From Blastomussa wellsi (Eukaryota > Cnidaria > Anthozoa > Scleractinia > Plerogyridae): a DNA stretch of 64,000 nt. This document shows positions 19,841 through 31,400 of this stretch, piece by piece. The notes below the pieces were generated by a model, which saw only the letters and a program-made list of their open reading frames with translations, did no database searches and was not told the DNA's origin. Location of the stretch: positions 1,462,786 through 1,526,785 of the forward strand of contig OX393564.1 in the NCBI GenBank assembly GCA_947652115.1, written 5' to 3'. A program made the position numbers and the translations under genes. Each line of letters starts with the position of its first letter. Positions within the stretch are counted from its first letter, which is position 1.

Positions 19841-22817
19841 ATGGAAACCAGCGATCCCATGATAAAGAAGACATCTTTGAAGACCAGCAGCGCGCGCATG
19901 ACACGAGTTTGGATGATTCTTGCCATCGTGTTCATCGTGATAAGTATAGCATTATTAATCGCTTTGATAGTAGTAGCAACAAAACAAAACGAGAAAAGCG
20001 AAGAAAACCCAGATAACGACTCCCACGGAGCCGTAGGCATGGAGTCCTGTGCAGATGGAATGTCCAGTTCCAATAAGCCACCCAAGTCTGCTGGTGTTTT
20101 TGATGACCTGACGGGCAATGAAATCACTGCTGTCCGAGATTATCTGCTGAAACAATCTGAACTGAACCTCACGGAATATGGCAAGGGAGGTGTGGACACT
20201 AACTACATATACTCAATACAATATCTACCACCACCCAAAGATGAGGTCCTGGAATTCCTGGACAAAGATGGCCCCAAGCCCGAGAGAAAAGCTATCGCGG
20301 TAGTATTTCATGGTGCTATCAGTCCTCCAGTGGTCAAAGAATATATAGTTGGTCCAGTCGCTAACCCTACCAGTTACAAAACAAGAACAATTCCTGGTGG
20401 ACAAAACGACACCGTACTATTCAATGCCCGACCTTTTGATGCCCCTGTAGAGTTATCGACATTGTTTTATGTCATCTTTCTCGGTGCTTCTCAAAAGCTA
20501 CACAAACTGATGTACGAAAGTTACGATGGCTACACGTTCGTCACATGTACCAAGAAATGCCTGGAGATGCAATTTACATCTCCCATGGGATTCTCGGGAG
20601 AAGATCGTTACACTTGGTTTTTTTTCTATCGCGGAGGTTTTGGTAGATTTCTTCATCCAGTAGACTTTATGTTGTTAATAGATCATGGAGGGGCAGTGGC
20701 TTCAAATTGGAAAATCCTCAAAGTTCTCTACAATAATCAAACCTTTGACACGGTAGATGAGTTAGTGGCCAAATATGAGAACGATACCATAAAAAAAATC
20801 AAGGTACCCGCCCCAAAGGGGAATGAAACATTGTTCTCGACCTATGAGCGGCGAGGTACTCCCCAACCGTCTAAACCAATGAGAGGCCCTGCACAGTATG
20901 AACCGGATGGCAAACGGTACACTGTGAAAGGACATCATGTAAGATACATGTCATGGTCTTTTGATTTCAGAATGGACTCGAACAGTGGAATGCAGATCTA
21001 CGATATCCGCTTCAACGGAGACAGAATTATATACGAGCTTAGTCTCCAGGAGGCCGCTGCTACATACGCAGGTTATTACCCCAACCCTTCGTGGAATAAC
21101 TTCCTTGACGGATCGTCGGCAATGGGAATGAGTAGCTATGAAATGGTTCGTGGGGTGGATTGTCCAGAAACCGCAACATTCTTTAGTATGGTGCACATGA
21201 TCGGAAGTAGAGAACCGAAGGCCTTTCGGAACGCAGTATGTGTTTTTGAACTGAACACTGGAATACCACTCCGCCGACATTATGATAACAACTTTGTGAA
21301 TGGATATAAGTTCTACGGAGGGATGGCTAACCAGGTGTTAATTTTACGTACAATTGCTACGGTTGGCAACTATGACTACCTATTTGACTTCATATTTAAC
21401 CAGAATGGCGTCATAGAAGTCAAGATGTCACCTTCTGGGTATGTCTTAGGCGCATTTTACGATTCCAATATGAGTCCTTACTCATATCCACTGCATGAGC
21501 ATTTCACCAGCGGCACACATGATCACCTAATCAACTACAAAGTTGACTTGGACGTCGGTGGGCGAAGAAATTCCTACGAGACAATTGAAATCGGAATCGA
21601 GAACATCACCGAGCGCTGGTTTACCAACAGACGACGTGTTCAGAAAGTTTTAAGGCGTAGCGTGAAAAGAACCGAGTTGGAAGCCGCGTACAAGTTTGAC
21701 TTCAACCGCCCAAAATATCTGAACTTCTTCAATGATGCGAAGACAAACAGGATGGGCGTGAAGAAGGGATATCGCATACAGCTGGGAACCATGTTGAAAC
21801 AACTGTACCCCGAAGACTGGATGATCACGCCCATGTTGAGCTGGTCACTGTACCAAATGGCCGTCACTAAATACAAAGCGAATGAGAGCCATAGCAGTTC
21901 GATCTATAACCAAAATGCGCCAACTAATCCACAGGTTAGAGTTTGGGAGTTTATTTTATTTATTGCGTTGCTGACGATAGGAGAGAAACTCCAGGAGATC
22001 GGCCTTCACCCTCCCAAATGCCTACAGGAAAGGGCCTGCTTTCACTCCCCTTTCTCGCGGGCAGAAAGTGTAGCTATTTTCACTCCACGTTTTATTGAAC
22101 ACCTGTTTATTATGTAGCACATCTGAATGTATATTGTATAATAACTGATACTCTACAGCGCTAATTTGGGCATAAGAGTAGTAAGGACCATGAGTCATAT
22201 TATTGATTCAGACTACGCTGGGTATACCTCAATGTCGTTTATATGGATGTCATTCCAAACAGAAATACTAAGTCGTCATTTTGCTAGACAAAGCCTGTTG
22301 TATCGTTCGCCGTTTAGATACAACATTGATTAGATTTACAAATTACAAAAAAATAACATTAATTAGATCTGATATGATAACACAACTAGCAGAGCCGTGC
22401 GATCAAATTCAGCGTACACAAACGTTCTCCATAGCTCGATGGTACACGTTAAAGCATGAACCAATTGTTAATTCTTCGTTCCATTTCTTCTTCGCAAAGG
22501 TTGACTTCCGCAAGTATATTTTGGATGACGACTCCATATTGAACGAGGACCTCGTTGCCTGGGTAACAATCGGCACGATGCACGTGCCCCACTCAGAAGA
22601 TCTTCCCAACACAGCCACAGTTTCTAACTCCGTTAACTTCTTCATCAGACCTTTTAATTATTTCGACGAAGACCCTTCTATTGGATCTACAAACGCTATC
22701 TTGATTACGCCGACAGACGAGAAGTTCAGCGGACAGAAGGTGGCGCGTTATGGGACCCCAATTGGACCACAGTGCGTTCCGAAGGAACACAAGATCGACT
22801 TCAACGGTACTTATTGA
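19841..22817 (+). CDS. Copper amine oxidase, VAP-1/AOC3-like (paralogue 1)
   Basis: Two coding exons, 19841-21934 and 22500-22817, joined in phase 0 (CAG|GTTAGA donor, GCAAAG|G acceptor), give 803 residues, close to the ~760 of vertebrate VAP-1. The start is the first ATG after an acceptor-like TCTTCTTGTACAG ending at 19827; a 5' UTR exon is likely upstream. An N-terminal hydrophobic anchor (about residues 24-46) predicts a type II membrane protein. The family oxidises primary amines to aldehyde, H2O2 and ammonia using copper and a self-made TPQ cofactor. Visible active-site residues: catalytic base Asp423 (FLDG), TPQ precursor Tyr511 in VGNYDY, copper ligands His560 and His562 (HDH), and the third His726 in HVPHSEDLPNT, coded by the last exon. 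The position two before TPQ is Gly509. Confidence 0.92.
21935..22499 (+). other. Amine oxidase 1 intron
   Basis: 565-bp phase-0 intron. Its first ~25 bases match the paralogue's intron and then the two diverge. The acceptor is weaker (TTCTTCTTCGCAAAG) than the TTTTTGTAG used by the paralogue. Confidence 0.7.
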
Positions 22818-23025
22818 TAACCCCTGCCGAGTTTCTCGTTGATAGGGACGTTGTAGCCGCAGTAAATTTTAACTTGATCTCATGCAGACAATTAGGAACC
22901 ATAACAACTTCGCCACTATAAAATGATAACTTTGATGCCTCATTAACCTATACCACTAAACAAACATTGAAGTCCCGTCCTGACCTCGAAGTCCCTCCCG
23001 TTTCTGGCCTGTTCCGTGCTGTCGA

Positions 23026-23032
23026 GTAGATA

Positions 23033-23063
<31 letters not shown>

Positions 23064-23193
23064 GTGGAATCAAACAGTAGACTTTCTCTCCTTTGGGAAC
23101 TAAATTCTATTTGTATGCAATTTTGCGCAACAATTTTGTATTGTTTAGTCCACCAATATGGCCGCCTTATCACGCGAGTGAAAATCACCTATA
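23026..23193. mobile_element. Short MITE with imperfect terminal inverted repeats
   Basis: The left end TAGATAGTTTTCACGTGACG...GGCGGCCATGTTGGTGG matches the inverted right end CCACCAATATGGCCGCC...GTGAAAATCACCTATAG. Arms are about 45 bp with mismatches and the interior is about 80 bp. No coding sequence. Confidence 0.6.
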
Positions 23194-23386
23194 GTGGGAA
23201 ACGAATGAAGAACGGAGGTTCGAGTGAGGGAAAAACGAAGGAGGACTGAGGCGAGAAAATGAAGTCCTTAGCCCCCCTCGTTTTACCTTCGCTCGCTTGT
23301 TGATTGGCCGCGAACTATTCTAGAGCCTGGAAAAGGCTACTCCACCCCCTTCAAATGGGCCTGCCGTATCGCAGGCAGTCCAAACT

Positions 23387-23581
23387 CTCTCTATGAACCA
23401 CATAAACTATGGATAAAGAGAGGGGTGACTCGGTAATCAAAGAAATCGCTTAAATAGCCACACAAAAAGCAAGCAATACACTAATGGAGTAAAGTAAGCC
23501 TGTTTCTGGGGAATTTTCACATATAACTTCCTCCCTGAATCCATCGTCGTAATCCATGTTGTTATGTGGTTCATAGAGAGC
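23387..23581. repeat. 195-bp segment bounded by 20-bp inverted repeats
   Basis: CTCTCTATGAACCACATAAAC at the left is inverted near the right end (TTATGTGGTTCATAGAGAG). A possible tiny MITE; no target duplication recognised. Confidence 0.5.
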
Positions 23582-24394
23582 GCGTACGCTGCCTGTGGCC
23601 TTTTCTTTATATCATTCAGATATGTGTCATATATCACAATTTAACCTAAAAGATGTAAACACTTTCATTCCGAATTAGAGAACACGATGAGGGCCCCTCT
23701 TAAATTGTTGTGATGAAACGTCTTCCCCTCTCAGCACAGTTTAATCTGAAGTATTAGCTACTGCTTTGTAACAAGCAGCTTTTTAATAGAGCAGAAATTT
23801 TAATAAAGTTACCTTAGAAAGAATATTCTTTTAACAACACCCCAGTCAGTGTAAATCTACGTTTTAGTATTTTTGTTGTACATTAGTTAAACTTAGTTGT
23901 AATCAGTGAATGTAAGCTTGTAACGGGAAACGCTTATATTGTATAAAAATATTAAACGTCCATTTCTCCTTGTAATGAGAGAATCCATGTTGTAGTATTA
24001 TTAACGTTCTCCTCATCAAATTCTTAGTCTGTTGAAAACATTTAGTTTGTTGGGGAGCAGCGTAAACATAGCGAAAACATAGCCGAGAGGGCAATCCGGG
24101 TGGAAAACTGCGGCTCCTTCTTTGCGGGCGAGTTTTACCTCCGTTTTCCTTTGAGTGCCTATGTATTCACCACTTGCAGTGTTGTCAAGACAACCGGTTT
24201 ACTCTCATGGTTCCTCCCTTTATCCAGGTGTATGAATGAATACCTTCTTAAGTTATCGTTAGTCCTTCAATTTGTTCATTCTTTCTTTGCTGTATTATTC
24301 ATGCCCAGAGTCCATGTTCCCCTTCCGCTGGATAAGGGTAATGCGGACTCTGGGGACGATTGCAACTGGTTCGAACACATTACTTTTGGTATTC

Positions 24395-24499
24395 AAATTT
24401 GCCAACAACGGAACAAAAGAAGTCATTGTTTCAACAGCCAATTAGGTTCTGGTTAGCATATTAATAACAATGGGGGATGCCACGAGAAACATCGCTTTT
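24395..24499 (+). repeat. 105-bp direct repeat, unit A
   Basis: Shares about 90% identity with 25120-25224, including AACAAAAGAAGTCATTGTTT and GCCACGAGAAACATCGCTTT. The sequence between the two units shows no gene. It is probably a dispersed repeat or a small local duplication. Confidence 0.7.
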
Positions 24500-25119
24500 C
24501 CAATTGAAGAACAGAATGTGACGGCCTTTGACGTGTCTTCTTTCACGATACAGTTTGGACATCAAATCGTACTCGAAACTGCGGAAAAAGAGATCAGCCA
24601 ATTTGAGGTATCAAAAGCTACATTCCAAACAATTCAACTACAGAAGCTTAGAATTTCAGATAGTGTAGATGATAAGCAAATAAAAAAAAATGTCTCAGGC
24701 TTTTGCGGTGTCCCGTTCAAAGCTTAGGTTAGTATGGACGCGCCATGTGATGCACGCGAAACCATCTTTGAATAGCGACTTCTTTTGGCTCATGAGCTAT
24801 TATACTTACATATAAACACCACTTATTATATCTAAACTCTTCAAACATCTGAAAATCGAAAGGATAGGCTTTTTCTAAACAAAACAGTTTTGTCATGGTT
24901 CTCACTGTGCTTGATGTCACATACGGCCGAGAACTCAAATATTCCAGATGTTCTGTTTTCAAAACGAAGGGTTCTATCGAGCTGAAAATTTGCGAAACAT
25001 ATATTTTTAGTTAGCTTTACACCTTGTGGCAACGAAAATTAAGCAGGCCTGGCGAATCTTTAGTTCAGAATTTTGTGGCGTCACATGAAAACCAACATTT
25101 CACATTTCTTTTGATATTA

Positions 25120-25224
25120 AAATTTGCCGACCACTGAACAAAAGAAGTCATTGTTTCAACAGCCAATTGGGTTCTGGTTGGCGTATTAATAACAATAGGT
25201 GACGCCACGAGAAACATCGCTTTT
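25120..25224 (+). repeat. 105-bp direct repeat, unit B
   Basis: Partner of 24395-24499 in the same orientation, 725 bp downstream. Same length with scattered substitutions and no indels seen. Confidence 0.7.
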
Positions 25225-26897
25225 GCTTGCCGAAAAACGGAATTTATCCATAGCGGACCGCCATGCGAAAGCCAATAGAACGGTGAAGTTCTCTGCAATT
25301 TCGTCGAGCTCTTAAAAAAAATTATTAGTAACTCATGTGATTAACGATGGCACAAAACTATACACAATGGACGGTTCTGGTGATGCAGTCATTAAAATTA
25401 ATAGCAAAATATAATCACCAGGAATATTAATTAAAAAGAAAAAAAAAAAACGAACTAAGCTCAAAATTGGATATGGTATCGAGCTCTAGAAACAATGCCA
25501 AAAGAGATCAGGGTCTCGTTTAGGATTACACGCCAAGAAATAGAAATAGATTGTAACATTTCCGACGAGCATCCCAGCCGCCTCCCCCCCACCCCCCACG
25601 AAGAAGGAGCCCATAATTGTTGTTGTTTAGTATTTCGATCTGAACAGAGTGAACACTGCTTATCTTCAACATTGTCATAGCCTGATCTCGGCGTTGGTTC
25701 CCGACATCTGTAGCAGATAGGGATCTCCCAAGCATTGCGAACGACTGTTCTATCACAGCGTTTAACAGTGCTTTAAAGAAGGTAAGATCCACTGCCCTTT
25801 TGACATTTTACAATTAATTGTCAAGGTGATTATGATCATGCAGCATGATATTGGCACTACACCGCCATGATGTTTAGCAATCGTTCAGTTTCCTCCCTTT
25901 GATTTCAAGAAAACTCGACTTGCTCTACTCCAATGCGGGTAAGAATCTTCGACAGTTCATGCAAATGTTTTTCATGCCTGTGCATAGTGGTGGAATATTC
26001 TGGTGTATGAATTATTATGGAAATGTAATGTCATTGTTACGCGCTGTTTGTTTTCTTTCATATCAAGTCTGTTTTTATCACGGAACGTTGTTTCGGCCTA
26101 AATTATCGGTCTGACAAACGTCTTCAGTTGGTAGTCTTCACGAAACGAAGAGAGAATCGATTGATAAATCCTTCTAGCTGGCTCATATATACTACTAGTA
26201 ATAACCAAAGGTTAGGAAGTGCGGGCTAGTACTTTGCATTTTGGTTATTTTGTTAATGAAACATATTGGTGCCCATAGGGAGAAATGTATGGTGTTGCAG
26301 GGTTGCATTTTTTCCATAAAGACACCTCTGGTCTCACCCTGTTGTCTCCTCTATTTTACACCACCAATAGAGTGATTCAGCTGTAGCATATTGAATGAGT
26401 CAAAGATAATTGATGTTACGCAGAAATGATTTATTTAAAATTATTACATGGAAAATTAGAGTATTTTAATGAATAAGAATGAAATCATACATGGTACTTG
26501 TAGATGTGCATTGTCTAAAATGTCACTGTATATAAACTGAAACGAAACGAGCAATAAATAAGAAATTTTAGGTTATTCCACAATATAATGTAGAAAACGA
26601 TATTTCTTATTTGTGGGAATAGTCTAACATTTCAATGAAAATTGAAACAAAACAATCGATTGCTACATGTACTAAACTCTGTGTAACAATTGAAACTATA
26701 ACTGAATTATTAAATGTTATTGTGTAGTTGCTGAGTATTTGGCAGTCACATCTGCATGTGAAATGTCATAATCTTTGTTATGCTGTCTTAAAACTGAAAC
26801 AGAACGTGTACATTGTAATGTATATACAAATGAAAGCATATCCAGATGCTTAAATGTGTAAAAATTGAAACTGTAACTGCCCTCAGTGTAAGTGAAG
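25225..26897. other. Non-coding spacer between oxidase 1 and Helitron genes
   Basis: AT-rich; poly-A near 25436-25450 and a poly-C stretch near 25580. The part after about 26400 is presumably the 3' non-coding part of the Helitron and repeats short phrases such as AATTGAAACTGTAACTG. No Helitron terminus could be fixed. Confidence 0.4.
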
Positions 26898-28177
26898 TTA
26901 TTCAGGCTTCACAATGTTTTTGATGTAATTGGACGTTGCATCTACAATCATGGTGATATTTTCTAGTGATAGTAGAGCCTCTGATATCTTGTCGGATGTC
27001 AGGGTAGTTTCATTCTGGTTGATGAGGCACTGCAACACATCAGTAAATGCTGTGAACCAAGTTTCATTGCCGTCAATATCTGCACAAAGTCTTGCAGACA
27101 TGGCCTTTTTGCAAGCTTTTGTTTTTTGTGTGGCATTGCATGACGGGCATCTTACAATATTTGCACTGATGTCATACGGGATCTTTTTGTTGCATGATTT
27201 AATTTGGCATTGGAAGTAAACGTTAAGTTTATCCACAAATTTAAATTCTTCCACAATGATTTTCTTGTCAGTATTCTGCAGTAGACCTGGACCTTTGAGT
27301 TCTTTAAGTTCAGACTGTATCTCATTAAACGTTGTTGACGCCGTCGTACCCAGCATGGTGTTCCCTGAGTAATTTTTAACACTCAGGTTTTGCAAGGTAT
27401 AGGTCTTTGAGTTTTCGAGTTTCTCTATGAGTTCATCCCATATGTGGATTACTGCATGTCCAGTGGCATCTTCAATAATGCAATCTTCTTTTACTTTTCC
27501 TTGCTGATTATTCCTTTTTGTAACTTCTTTTGGTGGCTTTTGACCAAGAGACAGAGCTCCTGTTACATTGACCTTTTGGTTTCGCGTCAGAGTTGGTAGT
27601 TGGTTTAATGTAATGTTGGTGGAAGCTACAGTGGGGCTATTGTGTGCGCCTCCATCTGATGAGGATGATGACGACGACGATGGAGGGGTACTGGTGAAGG
27701 TTACATCACTAGTTGTCATCTGACGTAATGTAGTTGTTTGATTTACGAGAAACTGACCATCTTCTTCCCTGACATTTAGTAGCTTCACTGGATTTCCTGT
27801 TTTTTCATAGAGCTGGCATTGGGAGTGTGTGGCTTGGTCGAATCCAACCAATCTCCACTGTTTAGTAGGAGAGGTTTGTAGGGTACAGTGGTAGTACTGT
27901 GTTCCTTTTTTCCCTTTTTTCATAGGTGAAACGTCATAAATAAAGCCTGGGTCACTTTCTGAAAGGGGGAAAAAGGAATTTGTTAATATATAGTGAAAAC
28001 ATTTCGATAAGGAATTGTAAGCTCAGTTGTTTAAATTTTTGTAACAATTTATAACATAAGAGGCAATCGTAACCTAGTTACTTATTGCTTTAGATTGGTT
28101 TTATAGCAAAATAAATGATTAGTATATAATAAGTAAAATGGATACGTACCTTTTCGTTTTAAAGGGCTTGAAGACAT
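26898..28177 (-). CDS. Helitron RPA-like single-strand DNA-binding protein, two exons
   Basis: Exons (minus strand) 28177-28150 and 27958-26898 give 362 residues. The donor is GTACGTATCC and the acceptor CCCCCTTTCAG, joined in phase 1. The join yields an N-terminus of MSSSPLKRKES followed by DPGFIYDVSPMKKG, which looks like the start of an OB fold found in Helitron RPA proteins; without splicing the ORF would begin only at MKKGKKG. A serine-rich linker (~residues 100-120) follows, then a second OB-like region (SLGQKPP... to ...HIWDELIEKL) and a C-terminal four-cysteine zinc ribbon (CQIKSC and RCPSC). It should coat single-stranded intermediates during transposition. Confidence 0.75.
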
Positions 28178-28414
28178 TGTTGTGTAGTGACTTCGAGTTT
28201 TTCCTTTTGAAGAAAAGCACAATATGTTAGTTTAAGTTTCAACTTGGTTTTTGTAATGGGAGTTCCCACAGGTATTAAATTCTACAGTTGGAAGGAAATT
28301 TATAAAAGAAAGGGTATTGAATTATCCCTTATGTTTTTTACTGTATTAAAAAAAAAAACTAAAAAAAGTACATTAAAGAAATTTTGTACAATATTTTTAT
28401 TTTGTTCGATTGCA

Positions 28415-31400
28415 TTATTTTGGTATTAAAACAGATTTTAAATCCTCTGCTAATTTACTCAAGCGTTTCTCTTCCTTCAGTCTAAATTGAAATTGAGAAG
28501 ATTTCTTAATATTTGCAAGGCGCTCAAATGTCATAGGTTCAATTATGCAAGAATCAAGTGAACGAACTCTGCTTATTGCAACATATGTAATTCCTACTGC
28601 TTTTTCACTTTTACCAATATCTATCCATGCCTTCGGAAGAGTTAGTCCTTGGCTTTTATGTATTGTCATTGCCCATGAAAGTTTTAATGGCAATTGCTGT
28701 CTTTCATGAAAGGTTTCAAGTGATTTAGAAGTAATAGTAATTGGGGGTATTGGAACACATTTTGGTAAAGTGTCAATAAATGATGGTCCTGTGTAACGTT
28801 CAAACTGAACTATTACTGCTATCGGCAAGTTTGGTGGTAAGTGGTTGTCTGCGTAAACAATATCTATTACTTTTCCTGTTGCCCCATTACAAAGTCCAAC
28901 CTCTGCCCACAAATTTATAGTAAGCATCACAGATGCTTCTCTAGCTAGAAATAAGGTTGGAACTAATCCGCACATTTCTTCAGGAGAAATAGCCTTTGCA
29001 ATCGAAGAGGAATGACGAGCTTCAATTTGAGCTATTGGTTGACAAAGCTTTAATAGTTTGTCATAATTATAAGTAGCCACTTGATCATTGCCATAAAATA
29101 ATCTTATTGCATTTTCAAATTTATTGAGATTAGGTACGGCTGATGGTTGGCGAGTAAGAAGAAGTTGCCAGTCTTCTTTAGTTGAATCTCCGTTTCTCAG
29201 ACGCTCTAATAATTCTTTAAAAGAAACCTGTTTTGAGTTTGAACCTTGCACTCTTTGGTTTTCAGATAATTTTACAACTTTGTCAAACATCAAATATGCA
29301 AGATGGCCTTGTTCACCTATAACCCCTGATGGCTTGGCATGATACAAAGGTTTGTCTGCAACAGGTGGTAACTGTGCAGGGTCCCCTATTAAAATAATTG
29401 ACACATTTCCAAAAACTTCATCCTGTTGACCAGTTGCCTGCCTACAACGTTTATCAATCCAGCCAAGCAATGTTTGCCCAAGCATAGAGTACTCGTCAAT
29501 GAGTATATATTTTATATCATGTAGTTTATCTTGTAATCTTACAAGAGTTTGCCCTTTCAAATCTGTGTTGCCTCTGGAACCAACAGGTAAGTTAAGAAGT
29601 GAATGGATGGTTATGCCATTTACATTGAATGAAGCTTTTCCAGTAGTTGCTGTTACAGTACAATTGTTTTGCAGAAGATTTCTCAATGCATTAATGAGGT
29701 AACTTTTACCTGTTCCAGCAAAACCATTTATTATCAAATGCAAGGGTGACTGAGGGTTTGTGTTTTCGAAATGGTCTTTGACTATATTGTAAGCAAGTGA
29801 CTGCATGCTACTAAAAGTATTTATGTCCACATTGCAGTTTTGATCTTGGCTTTCATAGTACTTCTTTGTTGAATTTATCCAAGAACTCATTTGTAGCAGT
29901 TGCTGTGAGGTGTATGGATAACTGTAACTGTGCCAGTTATTTTCTGAAAAGGCGTCAAAATCATTTGAATTAGTTGAGTGTATGAAGTCTGCTAAAACCA
30001 TCCATTCTTCACGTTGTTGTTCTGGTTCCGCATTGTTTTGAGTGTGTTCATTATCACAGATGGACTGTATGTCTTCTAGTTTACCATGCCAGTCAGGCAC
30101 GTGTTTTTTGGCATAATCTGTTTGCAAAAATGTTTTCCACTGTGAAATGAACACATCATTACTGTTTCCTTTGTTTTCCCATGCATCATCCTGTTTGTTT
30201 TTCCAAGGCTTATATCTTAGCAACTGGTATTTACAGTACAAGCCAAAATTTGTACTTTTGGGATTTGAGGAGTATGTGGGGAAAACCCTTGGTATTAGAT
30301 TATCGGGCTGATCTATTAATTTTCCATTGACAAGTTTGTATCTCATTGCAAATTGAAGAAAATTTAAATTGTGTAAGTCACATTTTACAGTGCCTTGATA
30401 TTTTACACGTTCAGCATAGACATCAAGCAAACTGTCTGTTGTTGCTTTAACATCAGGCTGTGTTGTTTTATTGAGTCTTCGTGAACCATTTAAGTTTATA
30501 GGAACAACATTAAAGGATGAACTTACAAGGTTTAAGGAAAGTAAATGGTGCATTGTCTCTTGTGCAGAAAAATCTCTCTGGCCGAGTGTTTTCATTACAG
30601 TTTTCTTAATTATGGATGCAGCATTGGTATTTACTTGTGAATTATGCACAATGCTACTGAACGCTTGCTTAAGGAGATGTGATCTGGTTTCACTTTTTGC
30701 TGCATACTTTGCTAAGTACTCCACACATGCATGGTAATCTATAACTACTTGAATATCACAATTAGCTCTCCAGCCTTGTAGTTGAAAGCGCTGGTGGTTG
30801 TTAACTCTGGCATCATTTCTTTTTGTAGTGACCTGAATTTTGTATTTAATTGATGTGTTGTATTTTGAATGAATAGGCTCGAAATGCAATGAGGTTTTAT
30901 CGCATGTTTCAAATGGAAACTTAAATCTACATTTTGGTTCTGTTTCATTGTACTTTGTCCTTAAACAGTAATTAGTACTGCATCGAGTGTGTCTTTGAAC
31001 CATATTCAACAAATCAACATAGTCACTGTCAGAATCTTTGATATCTTTGTGGTATTCTTGACAAGGATGAATAGAAGGCTTTATCCATAGTCCATTATCT
31101 GGAGGATTTGGGTTACAGGTGGACAACAGCCAATCAACATATTGACAGATCTTTTCAGTAGCTATTTTACCTTCACTTACTAATGTACTATTAGCATTAT
31201 CTTTATTAATTTCTGCCAAATAACCATTTAGTGCAGTTTCACTCAACTTGCACAGGTCTGGATCATTTTTAAGTTTAGCAACACCATGACAATGGATGCT
31301 CCCTCTAGACTGATATTCAAATCTATACCAGTGCCAGTTTGCATCAAGTGAATCATATAGCCAGTGTTTTATAAATTTTTTTAAACGTTCAGTAAAAAAC

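Noticed and set aside
24100..24456. 118-residue ORF
   Set aside because: No motif, overlaps the 105-bp direct repeat; composition like random AT-rich sequence.
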